Source of the DNA: Streptomyces sp. IMTB 2501
GTDB taxonomy: Bacteria > Actinomycetota > Actinomycetes > Streptomycetales > Streptomycetaceae
DNA length: 64,000 nt
Direction of reading: 5' to 3'
Assembly: GCF_001953885.1 (NCBI RefSeq)
Contig: NZ_MQUS01000028.1
Span: forward strand, 42,140 to 106,139
The notes beneath the pieces were generated by a model that ran no database searches, was not told where the DNA came from, and saw only the letters and a program-made list of their open reading frames with translations. The translations under genes were made by a program, and so were the position numbers. Shown here piece by piece: positions 50,565 through 58,713 of this stretch; position 1 is the stretch's first letter; each line of letters opens with the position of its first letter.

Positions 50565-53500
50565 TCACCCGCCGGTCAGCTCGCGCAGCGCCTCCGCCCG
50601 CAACTCCTCCCGCCCCAGGGCGGCGTACCTCGACCTCGCGTCGGCGTACGCCGCCCTGTCGGCGTGTTCGGCCGCTTCCCGGGAGCGGGTCAGGGACAGG
50701 GTGGGGAACTCCCGTACCGCCGGCATCCGCTCCGTGAGCGCCACCAGCCGTACCGCCCCCGCCTCGCCCCGGGCCAGCCCGGCGAAGCCGAGCGCCAGCA
50801 ACACCGTGCCGTACACCGGTAGTTCCACCGGAGCCCCGGCGGCCGGAGCGCCCTGCGCCACGGCCCCGGACAGCATCCCGAGCAGCCGCTCCCGCAGTTC
50901 CTCGGCGAGGTCGGCCACCGGCTCCAGCCGGCCGGCCTGCGCGTGCGCCGCCAGCGCGGCCGACCGCACCTCCAGCGACCACGGCTCCACGAACGGGTCA
51001 CCGGGATACAGCAGGCTGTCCTCCCGTATCCGCGCGGCCGCCCGGCGCCACAGCCCGAGTCCGACCTCGGTCAGCCCCCGGGCCATCGCGATCTCCGCCC
51101 GGGCCGGCAGATCGGGGCTGAAGACCCGGGCGGACTCCGGCGGCTGGTCCAGCTCCGCGAGCCGCAGCCAGTACTCGGCCTCCTCGACGTCGCCGCGCTG
51201 CAGACAGGCGAGCACCAGCCCCCAGTGCACCCCGACCGAGTCCGACCAGTCGCTGAACCGGTTGAACTCGCCGAGCGCGTCCAGCGCCGCCCGCAGATGG
51301 CCGTACGCCTCCGCGCCCCGGTCGGACTGCAGGCACAGCTCGCTGATCCGCCCGTGGCTGAGCAGCAGGGTGGCCGGATTGCCGAGCGGTGCCAGCGCGT
51401 CGAGCATCCGGCGGGCGTACGCCAGCGCGCGCTCCGTCTCGTGCTGCGACTCCCACACATAGCTCGCCACGCAGGCCGCGACGCCCGCCAGCAGCGGCTC
51501 GTCGGACTCGCACAGCTCTCCCAGCCGGTCGAAGCGCGGCGGATGGATGTCCGGGACGGCGCACAGCACGACCGACAGCGCCCGCAGCAGGGTGTCCGGC
51601 GGTGCGGGCGGCAGCCGGCGCAGTGTGACCAACTGCCGTACGGCGTGCGGGCCGTGGCCCATGAAGAGGCTCGCCGTGCACACGGCCGCCGCGCTGCGGG
51701 CCGACTCCACGTCCTCGGGACTGTCGGGTCCGGGGCGGAACCGGGACAGCGGCCCGCCGGTCTCGGCGGTGAGAGCCGCGAGCCGGAGGTAGTGGGAGTC
51801 GGTGGCCCACAGGGAGGCCAGTACGGCGGTGAGGGCGGCCGTGCTCGGCCCGTCGGCGCGGACCAGGGCATGGCGCAGCGCCAGGACGAGGTTGTCCTGC
51901 TCGGCCCGGATGCGCAGCCAGGCGGGTACGGGGTCGCTGCTGAACATCACGTCGTGATGGGCGCGGCCGAAGTCCCGCGCCCAGGCGAGGAACCGGTCGG
52001 TGACCGCCTCCTCCGCGCCGGCCTCGGCACGCTTGGCGGCGCCGAACTCCCGCAGCGTCTCCAGCATGTGGAAGCGCACCCCGGACGGGCTGTCGCCCAC
52101 CTTGATCAGCGACTGGCCGGCCAGCTGCTCCAGCAGCTCCAGCGTGTCCCCGGTGTCGCCGAGCACATACTCGGCCGCGTCCTCGGTGAAGCCGCCGGGG
52201 AACACGGACAGGGCGCGCAGGGCGGCCCGGCCGTCGGGTTCCAGCAGATTCCAGCTCCAGTCGACGACGGCCCGCAGTGTGCGATGCCGCTCGGGCGCGT
52301 CACGGGAACCGCCGCGCAGCAGCGCGAACCGGTCCCGCAGCCGACGGGAGATGTCGGCCACGGAGAGCACCCGGACCCGGGCCGCGGCCAGCTCCACGGC
52401 GAGCGGCAGCCCGTCCAGATGCCGGCAGATCTCGGCGACCGGGCCCGCGGGCAGCTCCACGCCGGGCCGGGCGGCCCGGGCCCGCTGTACGAAGAGTTCC
52501 ACCGAGGTCGCCTGGGACAGCTCCGGCAGCGCGTACAAGGACTCCGAGGTCAGCCCCAGCGGGGCCCGGCTGGTGGCCAGTACCCGCAGCTGCCTGGACC
52601 GCGACACCAGGGCCTGGACGAGAGCGGCCGCACCCGCGATGACGTGCTCACAGTTGTCCAGCACCAGCAGGACCGGCCCGCCGCCGAGCGAGCCGACGAT
52701 GCCGCTCACGGCATCCCCGGCCCCGGCGAACTGCCGGCCCTCCCCGGCACCGACCGCCGAGGCGACCTCCCCGGCCACGTCGTCGTCGGCGGTGACACCG
52801 GCCAGGGTGACGAAGTGCACCACGGGCTGCTCGGCGGCCCGGCTCACCGCGTGCGAGAGCCGGGTCTTGCCCAGCCCACCAGGGCCGACGACGGTGACCA
52901 CCCGGGCCTCCCGCAGCAGCCCGGCCACGGCGGCGAGGTCGGCGTCCCGCCCCAGCAGCGGATTCGGCTCATGCGGCACCCCGTGCCGGACCGGGGCCGC
53001 GCCCGCGCTGAGCAACTCCTGGTGAACGGCCTTGAGTTCGGGGCCGGGATCGGCCCCCAGCTCATCCCTTACCCGCCGCCGATAGGTGTCGTACCGGCTG
53101 AGCGCCGCGGCCCGCCCCGCCCCGGCGGCCTCGCAGCGCAGCAGCTCCGCCAGCACCTCCTCGTCCCGCGGCAGCTCCTCGGCCAGCTCGGCCAGGGGAG
53201 CCATGGCCTCCTCCCGCCGCCCCAGCCGGGCGAGCGCGAGCGCCCGGGCCCGGACCAGTGCCCGCTGCGCCCGCACCCGCCCGGCACGCAGCGCCACGAC
53301 GGGATCGTGCAGGTCCTCCCCGGCCCCGGCGCCCACACTCCCGTCCCACAACGCCAGCCCGGCCTCGGCCTCGGCCAGCGCGCCCGCATGATCCCCGGCC
53401 CGCGCCCGCTCGGCGCTCGCCGCCTCGTGCAGCAGCAGCGCGGAACTGTCCACCTGCGTCTCGTCCAGCGCCAGCCGATAGCCGGTCGGCGTACTCACGA

Positions 53501-53726
53501 CCAGCTCGGCCCCCAGCTGAGCCCGGAGCCGCGACACAAGAATCTGCACCGCCTTGCCCGGCCGCTCCGGCAACTCCTCCGCCCACAGCCCCTCCACGAG
53601 CCGCCCCGTACTGCAGCCGCCCCGCAGATCCTCCGCGAGCAACGCCAGCAATCCGCGCAGCCGCGGCGCGGTGATCTCCCGTCCACGACAGGCGACACGG
53701 GACAGCAGGGTCAGCTCGGTGGTCAC
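50565..53726 (-). CDS. AfsR/SARP-like regulator with BTAD and NB-ARC-type ATPase
   Basis: 1053-residue transcription factor. It opens with a short OmpR-type winged helix (RLRGLLALLAEDLRGGCST, LVSRLRAQLGAELVVSTP), then a bacterial transcriptional activation domain (about 90-240, DSSALLLHEAASAERARAG to GPELKAVHQELL), an STAND-type ATPase with Walker A GPGGLGKT (281-288) and Walker B LLVLDNCEH, and a long helical TPR-like tail. GTG 53726 has TAGTCT seven bases upstream, a leaderless layout. It converges on the DrrAB-type exporter, which it might control. Confidence 0.92.
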   Translation of the reverse strand: MTTELTLLSRVACRGREITAPRLRGLLALLAEDLRGGCSTGRLVEGLWAEELPERPGKAVQILVSRLRAQLGAELVVSTPTGYRLALDETQVDSSALLLHEAASAERARAGDHAGALAEAEAGLALWDGSVGAGAGEDLHDPVVALRAGRVRAQRALVRARALALARLGRREEAMAPLAELAEELPRDEEVLAELLRCEAAGAGRAAALSRYDTYRRRVRDELGADPGPELKAVHQELLSAGAAPVRHGVPHEPNPLLGRDADLAAVAGLLREARVVTVVGPGGLGKTRLSHAVSRAAEQPVVHFVTLAGVTADDDVAGEVASAVGAGEGRQFAGAGDAVSGIVGSLGGGPVLLVLDNCEHVIAGAAALVQALVSRSRQLRVLATSRAPLGLTSESLYALPELSQATSVELFVQRARAARPGVELPAGPVAEICRHLDGLPLAVELAAARVRVLSVADISRRLRDRFALLRGGSRDAPERHRTLRAVVDWSWNLLEPDGRAALRALSVFPGGFTEDAAEYVLGDTGDTLELLEQLAGQSLIKVGDSPSGVRFHMLETLREFGAAKRAEAGAEEAVTDRFLAWARDFGRAHHDVMFSSDPVPAWLRIRAEQDNLVLALRHALVRADGPSTAALTAVLASLWATDSHYLRLAALTAETGGPLSRFRPGPDSPEDVESARSAAAVCTASLFMGHGPHAVRQLVTLRRLPPAPPDTLLRALSVVLCAVPDIHPPRFDRLGELCESDEPLLAGVAACVASYVWESQHETERALAYARRMLDALAPLGNPATLLLSHGRISELCLQSDRGAEAYGHLRAALDALGEFNRFSDWSDSVGVHWGLVLACLQRGDVEEAEYWLRLAELDQPPESARVFSPDLPARAEIAMARGLTEVGLGLWRRAAARIREDSLLYPGDPFVEPWSLEVRSAALAAHAQAGRLEPVADLAEELRERLLGMLSGAVAQGAPAAGAPVELPVYGTVLLALGFAGLARGEAGAVRLVALTERMPAVREFPTLSLTRSREAAEHADRAAYADARSRYAALGREELRAEALRELTGG

Positions 53727-53733
53727 GTCCGGA

Positions 53734-53739
53734 AGACTA
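53734..53739 (-). promoter_or_regulatory. -10 box TAGTCT, leaderless start of AfsR-like gene
   Basis: Minus-strand TAGTCT ends seven bases before GTG 53726. Confidence 0.45.
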
Positions 53740-53772
53740 GGGCGTTTCTTCTGACGCGGGCACGTAAAGGCT

Positions 53773-53806
53773 CGGCTCGTCCGATGCGGGGGGAGCGGAC
53801 GAGCCG
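53773..53806 (-). terminator. Hairpin terminator after the GNAT gene
   Basis: cggctcgtccg (53773-53783) and cggacgagccg (53796-53806) form a perfect 11-bp stem that would stop minus-strand transcripts before the AfsR-like promoter. Confidence 0.6.
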
Positions 53807-53864
53807 GGCCGGTCGCCGGATCAGCCGGCGGGGTTCCGGCATGATCCGTCGGGGAGATGCCAGC

Positions 53865-53984
53865 GTGCGCGTCCTGTACGGCGAGAGCGGCTTCGTCCCG
53901 AACCAGCCGGGCCAAGGTAGGCCGAAGCAGTACCCGTGGCACCTGGTCCTCGACGCCGCGCAGAGCCTGGCCGGCATGCCGTGA
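53865..53984 (+). CDS. Candidate 39-residue protein or gene remnant
   Basis: GTG 53865 follows GGGGAG at eight bases and the frame encodes MRVLYGESGFVPNQPGQ then RPKQYPWHLVLDAAQSLAGMP. Third positions are almost all G or C, as in real genes. No relative recognised; it could also be the end of a decayed gene. Confidence 0.35.
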   Translation: MRVLYGESGFVPNQPGQGRPKQYPWHLVLDAAQSLAGMP

Positions 53985-54023
53985 CCTGGCGCTCCAAAGC
54001 TTTGGGCCACCGGCCAGGAGGCG

Positions 54024-54800
54024 TCAGGCGCTCAGGCGGCCGTGTGACACCGGGCTGCCCGCCGCATAGTGGACGTACTCGCGGACCAGGCGGAAGCCGG
54101 CGTGCCAGGCCAGGAGGCGGCTGGGCCGGTTGAGGACCGAGCAGTTCCAGCTGGGCGTGTGACCGCGGGCCGCGATGTCCGCGCACAGGGCGGTGACACA
54201 GGCCAGGGCCAGGCGGTGGCGGCGGCGGTCGGGGACGGTGTAGACGGCCACGTCCTCGTAGCCGGTACCGCGGAAGTAGGTGCAGGCCACGGCCAGGATG
54301 CGACCGGCGCGGTCCGCGGCGGTCCACGCGTGGCCCGAGGTGGCGAGACCGAGCGGGCCGCCCCAGCTCGCCGAGAGCCAGGACGCGTCCGGGCCGAGGG
54401 CGTGCACGGCGTCGGTGTCCGCCGGTTCCAGGTGTCGTACGGTCACCCCGTGCGGGACGGCGGCGGGCTGCGGCGCGGCTTGGAGTGTCCAGACCATGCG
54501 CTCCCAGGGAGTCAGCCGGTCGAAGGCGGCGCCGAGCGCGGGCAGGAGTCGGGCCGGGGCCTCGAAGCGGTTGCCGGCCAGCGGGGCCAGCAGACCGGGT
54601 GTGAGGTCGTCCGGGCTGCCGCGCAGCACTACGTGGCCGGCACAGGACACGGCCAGCGCGCGCGGCTGGACCGGGCGGTCGGCCCACCAGCGGCCCACGC
54701 CGGTGGCCAGGGCGTGCTCGCCGATCGTGGCGGGGCCGGGCGCGCCCGTGGGGAACCAGCGCGCGAGCGCCGTTGCGTCCGGCGGCGAGATCTCGATCAT
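54024..54800 (-). CDS. GNAT family acetyltransferase
   Basis: 258-residue protein whose C-terminal half has the GNAT fold (VTVRHLEPADTDAVHALGP, DRAGRILAVACTYFRGTGYEDVAV, RRHRLALACVTALCADIAARG, SRLLAWHAGFRLVREYVHY). The acetyl-CoA loop reads DRRRHRLA instead of the usual Q/RxxGxG/A, a looser fit. ATG 54800 follows GGGAGG. It is downstream of a bL37 gene and an SDR gene on the same strand. Substrate unknown. Confidence 0.8.
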   Translation of the reverse strand: MIEISPPDATALARWFPTGAPGPATIGEHALATGVGRWWADRPVQPRALAVSCAGHVVLRGSPDDLTPGLLAPLAGNRFEAPARLLPALGAAFDRLTPWERMVWTLQAAPQPAAVPHGVTVRHLEPADTDAVHALGPDASWLSASWGGPLGLATSGHAWTAADRAGRILAVACTYFRGTGYEDVAVYTVPDRRRHRLALACVTALCADIAARGHTPSWNCSVLNRPSRLLAWHAGFRLVREYVHYAAGSPVSHGRLSA

Positions 54801-54897
54801 CCATGCCTCCCGAATGGTGAGACGGGGTACGGGGAACGGGTCGGGCGGGCGACCGGGGGCCCTCCGCTCCCTGTCGCCCGCCCCGGCTGTGGCTCGG

Positions 54898-54975
54898 TCA
54901 GCGCTGGCCGGCCTTGGTGCCGTGGTTGGCCTTCTTCTTGCGGCGGTCCCTCTTCTTGCGGGCGCGCTTGGACAT
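54898..54975 (-). CDS. Ribosomal protein bL37 homologue, 25 residues
   Basis: A 25-residue, extremely basic peptide: MSKRARKKRDRRKKKANHG then TKAGQR. The pattern KR-RKKRDR-KANHG matches the small large-subunit protein bL37 known from mycobacterial ribosomes. ATG 54975 has AGGAG eight bases upstream. It lies between an SDR gene (31 bases upstream) and a GNAT gene (97 bases downstream), probably in one transcript. Too short for usual gene callers. Identity as bL37 is from memory of the mycobacterial sequence, not from a search. Confidence 0.75.
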   Translation of the reverse strand: MSKRARKKRDRRKKKANHGTKAGQR

Positions 54976-55006
54976 GTACGTCAACTCCTGGGTGCGGGAA
55001 GGTTCT

Positions 55007-55816
55007 TCAAGCGGTGCGGCCGACCAGCAGGTCCGCCAGCTTGTTCAGGCGCCGGACCGTACGGTCCTCGGTCGCCGCCGGGGCCGGGTCGACCCGCTCC
55101 TCGCGGTCGTAGTAGGCGCCGTTGACGATCTCGACCGCCGGGTCGCACAGCCGCACCACGTGCCCGGCACCCTCGACGGGAGAGAGGCCCTCGTGGGCGT
55201 AGAGGGGGAGCAGGGCCGTGTCGCAGATGCCCGGGTGCACGGAGACCGCGGTGACGCGCGGGTCGGCCGCGAACACCGTGAGCGCGAGCTGCGACTGGGC
55301 GTAGGCGGCGAGGCGCGAGTAGCGACGGGCGCGGTTCGGGTCGGCCCAGCTGATGGAGGCCGTGCGGTGCAGGGAGGAGGAGACGTTGACGACGCGGCCG
55401 CCCGGGTAACTGGTGAGCGCCGGCTCCAGCAGGCAGGTCAGCAGGTAGTGCGCGAGGAAGTTGACCTGGAAGGCGATCTCGTTGCCGTCGGCGGTCACGG
55501 TGTGCCGCTCGGGCGCGGCCATGCCGGCGTTGTTGACGAGGACGTCCAGGTGCGGGTGCTCGGCGACCACCGCGTCGGCGAACCGCTCGACCTCCTCCAG
55601 GTGAGTGAAGTCGGCCGAGTAGAGCGCCAGTTGGGGCTCGGGGATGCCCATCGTGGCGATCAGGCGGTCTGCTGCCGCCCGCGTCTCCTCCGCGGTACGG
55701 CCGTGCAGCAGCACCGTGGCGCCGCGCTCGGCGAGCTGCCGTGCGGTCTCGTAGCCGATGCCGGAGGTGGCGCCGGTGACCAGGACGGTACGGGAGGAAA
55801 GTGTGGAGTCGGACAT
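55007..55816 (-). CDS. SDR-family oxidoreductase with Tyr-x-x-x-Gln
   Basis: 269-residue short-chain dehydrogenase. The NAD(P) motif TGATSGIG (14-21), NNAG (95-98) and the catalytic Ser region NVSSSLHR are present, but the active site reads YAQSQ: Tyr172 is kept and the essential lysine of YxxxK is Gln176. In close relatives (retinol dehydrogenase/WWOX-like) this position is SK. Activity may be lost or altered. ATG 55816 gives a normal N-terminus; the frame is open further upstream without a good start. Confidence 0.85.
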   Translation of the reverse strand: MSDSTLSSRTVLVTGATSGIGYETARQLAERGATVLLHGRTAEETRAAADRLIATMGIPEPQLALYSADFTHLEEVERFADAVVAEHPHLDVLVNNAGMAAPERHTVTADGNEIAFQVNFLAHYLLTCLLEPALTSYPGGRVVNVSSSLHRTASISWADPNRARRYSRLAAYAQSQLALTVFAADPRVTAVSVHPGICDTALLPLYAHEGLSPVEGAGHVVRLCDPAVEIVNGAYYDREERVDPAPAATEDRTVRRLNKLADLLVGRTA

Positions 55817-55890
55817 GGTTCCATCCGGGGTCGTGGGCACGCCGACACGGCCCGGTGAGGGCGGTGGGCGTGCGCTGAGGAAGGTGGGTC

Positions 55891-55922
55891 GAGGGGCGCC
55901 GGAGCCGATCACGGCGCCCCTC
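55891..55922 (-). terminator. Hairpin terminator downstream of kdpB
   Basis: gaggggcgccg (55891-55901) pairs perfectly with cggcgcccctc (55912-55922). Confidence 0.65.
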
Positions 55923-56137
55923 GGGTCACGGAAAGCGGCGTCGGCGGGACGCGGCGTCCACGCGATACGGCGTCGGCGGGACGCGATATCGGCGTGTGGC
56001 GCGGGCGCTTCCGGTCAGCGCGGCTCACGACGCGACGGCCGAACGGGACTCGGCGGCCGGTCGAGCAGGAGCCAGGCGCTGTTCACATCGTCCATGGAAG
56101 CCGTCCCGCATTCGCCGGGCAAGACGAAATCCCGGTC

Positions 56138-56175
56138 TCTGACGGGGCCCTGACGTGCGCATACGGGACCTTGAC
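56138..56175 (-). promoter_or_regulatory. GTCA repeats downstream of kdpB
   Basis: CTGACG at 56138 and 56149 (11-base spacing) and TTGACG at 56170; read on the minus strand these are CGTCA(A/G) repeats like those upstream of kdpB and kdpD. Confidence 0.35.
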
Positions 56176-56201
56176 GGGCGAGCCAGAGAGGAGGGCGCGG
56201 C

Positions 56202-58358
56202 TCAGCCAAGGCCGGGCACCTCCGAGATCAGCAGGTCGATCAGCTTGATGCCCACGAAGGGCAGGACGAGTCCGCCGAGGCCGTAGACGAGGAGGTTGCG
56301 GCGCAGCAGGTCGTGCGCCGAGGCGGGGGTGTAGCGCACGCCGCGCAGGGCCAGCGGGATCAGGGCGACGATGATCAGGGCGTTGAAGATGATCGCGGAG
56401 GTGATGGCCGAGGTCGGGCTGTGCAGGCCCATCACGTTCAACGACTCCAGGCCCGGGTACGCGCCCGCGAACATCGCCGGGATGATGGCGAAGTACTTGG
56501 CCACGTCGTTCGTGATGGAGAACGTGGTCAACGCGCCCCGGGTGATGAGGAGTTGCTTGCCGATCTCGACGATCTCGATGAGCTTGGTCGGGTTGGAGTC
56601 GAGGTCGACCATGTTGCCGGCCTCCTTGGCGGCCGACGTACCGGTGTTCATGGCCACGCCGACGTCGGCCTGGGCGAGTGCGGGCGCGTCGTTGGTGCCG
56701 TCGCCGGTCATCGCGACCAGCTTGCCGCCCTCCTGTTCCCGCTTGATCAGGGCGAGTTTGTCCTCGGGGGTGGCCTCGGCGAGGAAGTCGTCGACACCCG
56801 CCTCCTCGGCGATCGCCTTCGCGGTCAGCGGGTTGTCGCCGGTGATCATCACCGTGCGGATGCCCATGCGGCGCAGTTCGGCGAAGCGCTCGCGGATGCC
56901 GTCCTTGACGACGTCCTTCAGCTGGATCACGCCGAGGGCGCGCGGCCCGTCCCAGTCGTGCACCGCGACCAGCAGCGGGGTCCCTCCGGCGGCGGCCACG
57001 GCGTCGGCGTACCTGCGTGCCTCGGGCGGGACCTGGCCGCCGTACATCTGCACCCAGTCGATGACCTGCTGGGCGGCGCCCTTGCGGATGGCGCAGACGG
57101 CTCCGTTGTTCCAGCGCAGGTCGACGCCGCTCATGCGGGTCTGCGCGCTGAACGGCACCCAGCGGGCGTTCGCCAACTCGCCCTGGGCGGGGGCCCGCAG
57201 GCCGTACCGGTCCTTGGCGAGGACGACGACGGAGCGGCCCTCGGGCGTCTCGTCGGCCAGCGACGACAGCTGGGCCGCGTCGGCGAGCTGCCGTTCGTCG
57301 ATGCCGGGCAGTGGGACGAAGGCGGCGGCCTCCCGGTTGCCGAGCGTGATGGTGCCGGTCTTGTCGAGCAGCAGGGTGTTCACATCGCCCGCCGCCTCCA
57401 CCGCGCGGCCGGACATCGCGACGACGTTGCGCTGCACCAGGCGGTCCATGCCGGCGATGCCGATCGCGGAGAGCAGGGCGCCGATGGTGGTCGGGATGAG
57501 GGTGACGAGGAGGGCGACCAGCACGGCCGTGGACTGGCCGGCGCCCGCGTACTCGCCCATCGGCTGCAGAGCCACCACGACCAGGATGAAGATGATCGTG
57601 AGGGAGGCCAGCAGGATGTTCAGGGCTATCTCGTTCGGGGTCTTCTGCCGGGAGGCGCCCTCGACCAGCGCGATCATCCGGTCCAGGAAGCTGTGCCCGG
57701 GGCGGGCGCTGACCCGGACGACGATCCGGTCGGACAGCACCGTCGTACCGCCCGTGACACCGCTGCGGTCTCCGCCCGCCTCCCGGATCACGGGCGCCGA
57801 CTCACCGGTGACCGCGGACTCGTCCACGGCGGCGACCCCGTCGATGACATCGCCGTCCGCGGGGATCATCTCGCCCGCCTCCACCAGGACCACGTCCAGC
57901 GGCTTCAGGTCGGTGGCGGCGACGGCCTCGGTGCGGGCGGTGGCGGGGTTCGTGCCGTAGCTCCAGTGTTCGAGCCGCAGTGCCACCGTGTCCGTACGGG
58001 CCCTGCGCAGCGACTCGGCCTGCGCCTTGCCGCGGCCCTCGGCGACCGCCTCGGCCAGGTTGGCGAAGACGACCGTCAGCCACAGCCACAGGCTGATGAC
58101 GCAGGTGAAGACCGCCGGATGGAGCAGCGCGGAGAGGGTGGTGAGGACCGCGCCGACGGAGACGACGAACAGCACCGGGTTCTTCACCAGGACGCGCGGG
58201 TGCAGTTTGCGTACGGCCTCGGGGAACTCACGGACGAGCTGGACGGGTTCGAACAGCCCACCGGCGGCGCGGCGCCGGCCTGTGCCTCCCGGACCGGGCC
58301 GGGGCGCGTGTTCGGGGTGGCGGGACGGTGGGGCCTGCTGGGGGGCGGCGGGAAGCAT
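56202..58358 (-). CDS. kdpB: KdpB, ATPase subunit of the Kdp potassium pump (orphan)
   Basis: P-type ATPase subunit of 718 residues, apparently intact: TGES (184-187), LIPTTIGALLSAIG, the phosphorylated Asp332 in DKTGTIT, GDGTNDAPALAQADVGVAM and the family-specific FSITNDVAKYFAIIPAMF with the charged D/K pair. ATG 58358 follows GAAGGTG. KdpB works only with KdpA (the potassium channel) and KdpC, yet neither flanks it: upstream is a divergent membrane-protein gene and downstream an SDR gene. The locus has therefore been broken up or partners lie elsewhere. TAGATT on the minus strand (58497-58502) is a possible -10 box. Confidence 0.93.
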   Translation of the reverse strand: MLPAAPQQAPPSRHPEHAPRPGPGGTGRRRAAGGLFEPVQLVREFPEAVRKLHPRVLVKNPVLFVVSVGAVLTTLSALLHPAVFTCVISLWLWLTVVFANLAEAVAEGRGKAQAESLRRARTDTVALRLEHWSYGTNPATARTEAVAATDLKPLDVVLVEAGEMIPADGDVIDGVAAVDESAVTGESAPVIREAGGDRSGVTGGTTVLSDRIVVRVSARPGHSFLDRMIALVEGASRQKTPNEIALNILLASLTIIFILVVVALQPMGEYAGAGQSTAVLVALLVTLIPTTIGALLSAIGIAGMDRLVQRNVVAMSGRAVEAAGDVNTLLLDKTGTITLGNREAAAFVPLPGIDERQLADAAQLSSLADETPEGRSVVVLAKDRYGLRAPAQGELANARWVPFSAQTRMSGVDLRWNNGAVCAIRKGAAQQVIDWVQMYGGQVPPEARRYADAVAAAGGTPLLVAVHDWDGPRALGVIQLKDVVKDGIRERFAELRRMGIRTVMITGDNPLTAKAIAEEAGVDDFLAEATPEDKLALIKREQEGGKLVAMTGDGTNDAPALAQADVGVAMNTGTSAAKEAGNMVDLDSNPTKLIEIVEIGKQLLITRGALTTFSITNDVAKYFAIIPAMFAGAYPGLESLNVMGLHSPTSAITSAIIFNALIIVALIPLALRGVRYTPASAHDLLRRNLLVYGLGGLVLPFVGIKLIDLLISEVPGLG

Positions 58359-58496
58359 GGACACCTTCGTGCCGTGAGGCGGGACGGGGACGGTGGGATG
58401 TGGTCGAGAGCCGCCTGCGCGCCACCGCAGAGCCGGGTGGCTCCGTTGGTCGTGCGGTGCCCTGGACCTCCTCGGCCCCGGCGGCGGCCGACAGGG

Positions 58497-58502
58497 AATC
58501 TA
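58497..58502 (-). promoter_or_regulatory. Candidate -10 box of kdpB
   Basis: Minus-strand TAGATT, about 140 bases before the kdpB ATG, in the region shared with the divergent gene. Confidence 0.35.
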
Positions 58503-58575
58503 GCCCGGCCCGCCGGGCCAACCGCCCAGGTCGGCGAGGAATTTGCGGCACCCATACGGCGCGGGCGCCCTCGCC

Positions 58576-58623
58576 GTCAAAGTCCCGTCAAACCGGGCTG
58601 AGGAGCCATCAGGGACCCGTCAA
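58576..58623. promoter_or_regulatory. GTCAA repeats between kdpB and the divergent operon
   Basis: GTCAA at 58576-58580 and 58587-58591 (11 bases apart, within ccgtcaaagtcccgtcaaac) and a third at 58619-58623. Such helical-turn direct repeats are typical of OmpR-family regulators; KdpE is the obvious candidate. Confidence 0.5.
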
Positions 58624-58635
58624 GGAGGACCGTAC

Positions 58636-58713
58636 GTGGCCGAAACCCGACGCAGACTGATCGGCAACGGGGGACGGGCGACCGTCCGTGGCGTGACGTT
58701 GGAGGGACCGTGA
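58636..58713 (+). CDS. 25-codon leader ORF coupled to the next gene
   Basis: GTG 58636 has a near-perfect AAGGAGG seven bases upstream. The ORF encodes MAETRRRLIGNGGRATVRGV then TLEGP and its TGA overlaps the GTG of the following gene (GTGA). It is basic and not hydrophobic, so it is not KdpF. It may be a small protein or a leader peptide that couples translation. Confidence 0.5.
   Translation: MAETRRRLIGNGGRATVRGVTLEGP

Larger units (their letters stand above)
55817..56201. other. Gap of 385 bases between SDR and kdpB
   Basis: Contains a terminator hairpin (55891-55922), an 18-base direct repeat cggcgtcggcgggacgcg at 55936-55953 and 55968-55985, and TGACG repeats (56138-56175). No trace of kdpC, which normally follows kdpB, was found. 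Confidence 0.6.

Noticed and set aside
50943..53984. Plus-strand frame of over 1000 codons opposite the AfsR-like gene
   Set aside because: The Gln/Arg/Gly-rich translation has no domains; the minus-strand frame has BTAD and Walker motifs. Only the end beyond 53860 was kept as a small candidate gene.
56015..56095. 26-codon minus-strand ORF (MDDVNSAWLLLDRP start) downstream of kdpB
   Set aside because: No ribosome binding site or promoter box, ordinary composition for random GC-rich DNA, and no resemblance to KdpC or KdpF.
58636..58713. The 25-codon ORF as kdpF
   Set aside because: KdpF is a single hydrophobic helix; this peptide is basic and hydrophilic and lies on the strand opposite kdpB.
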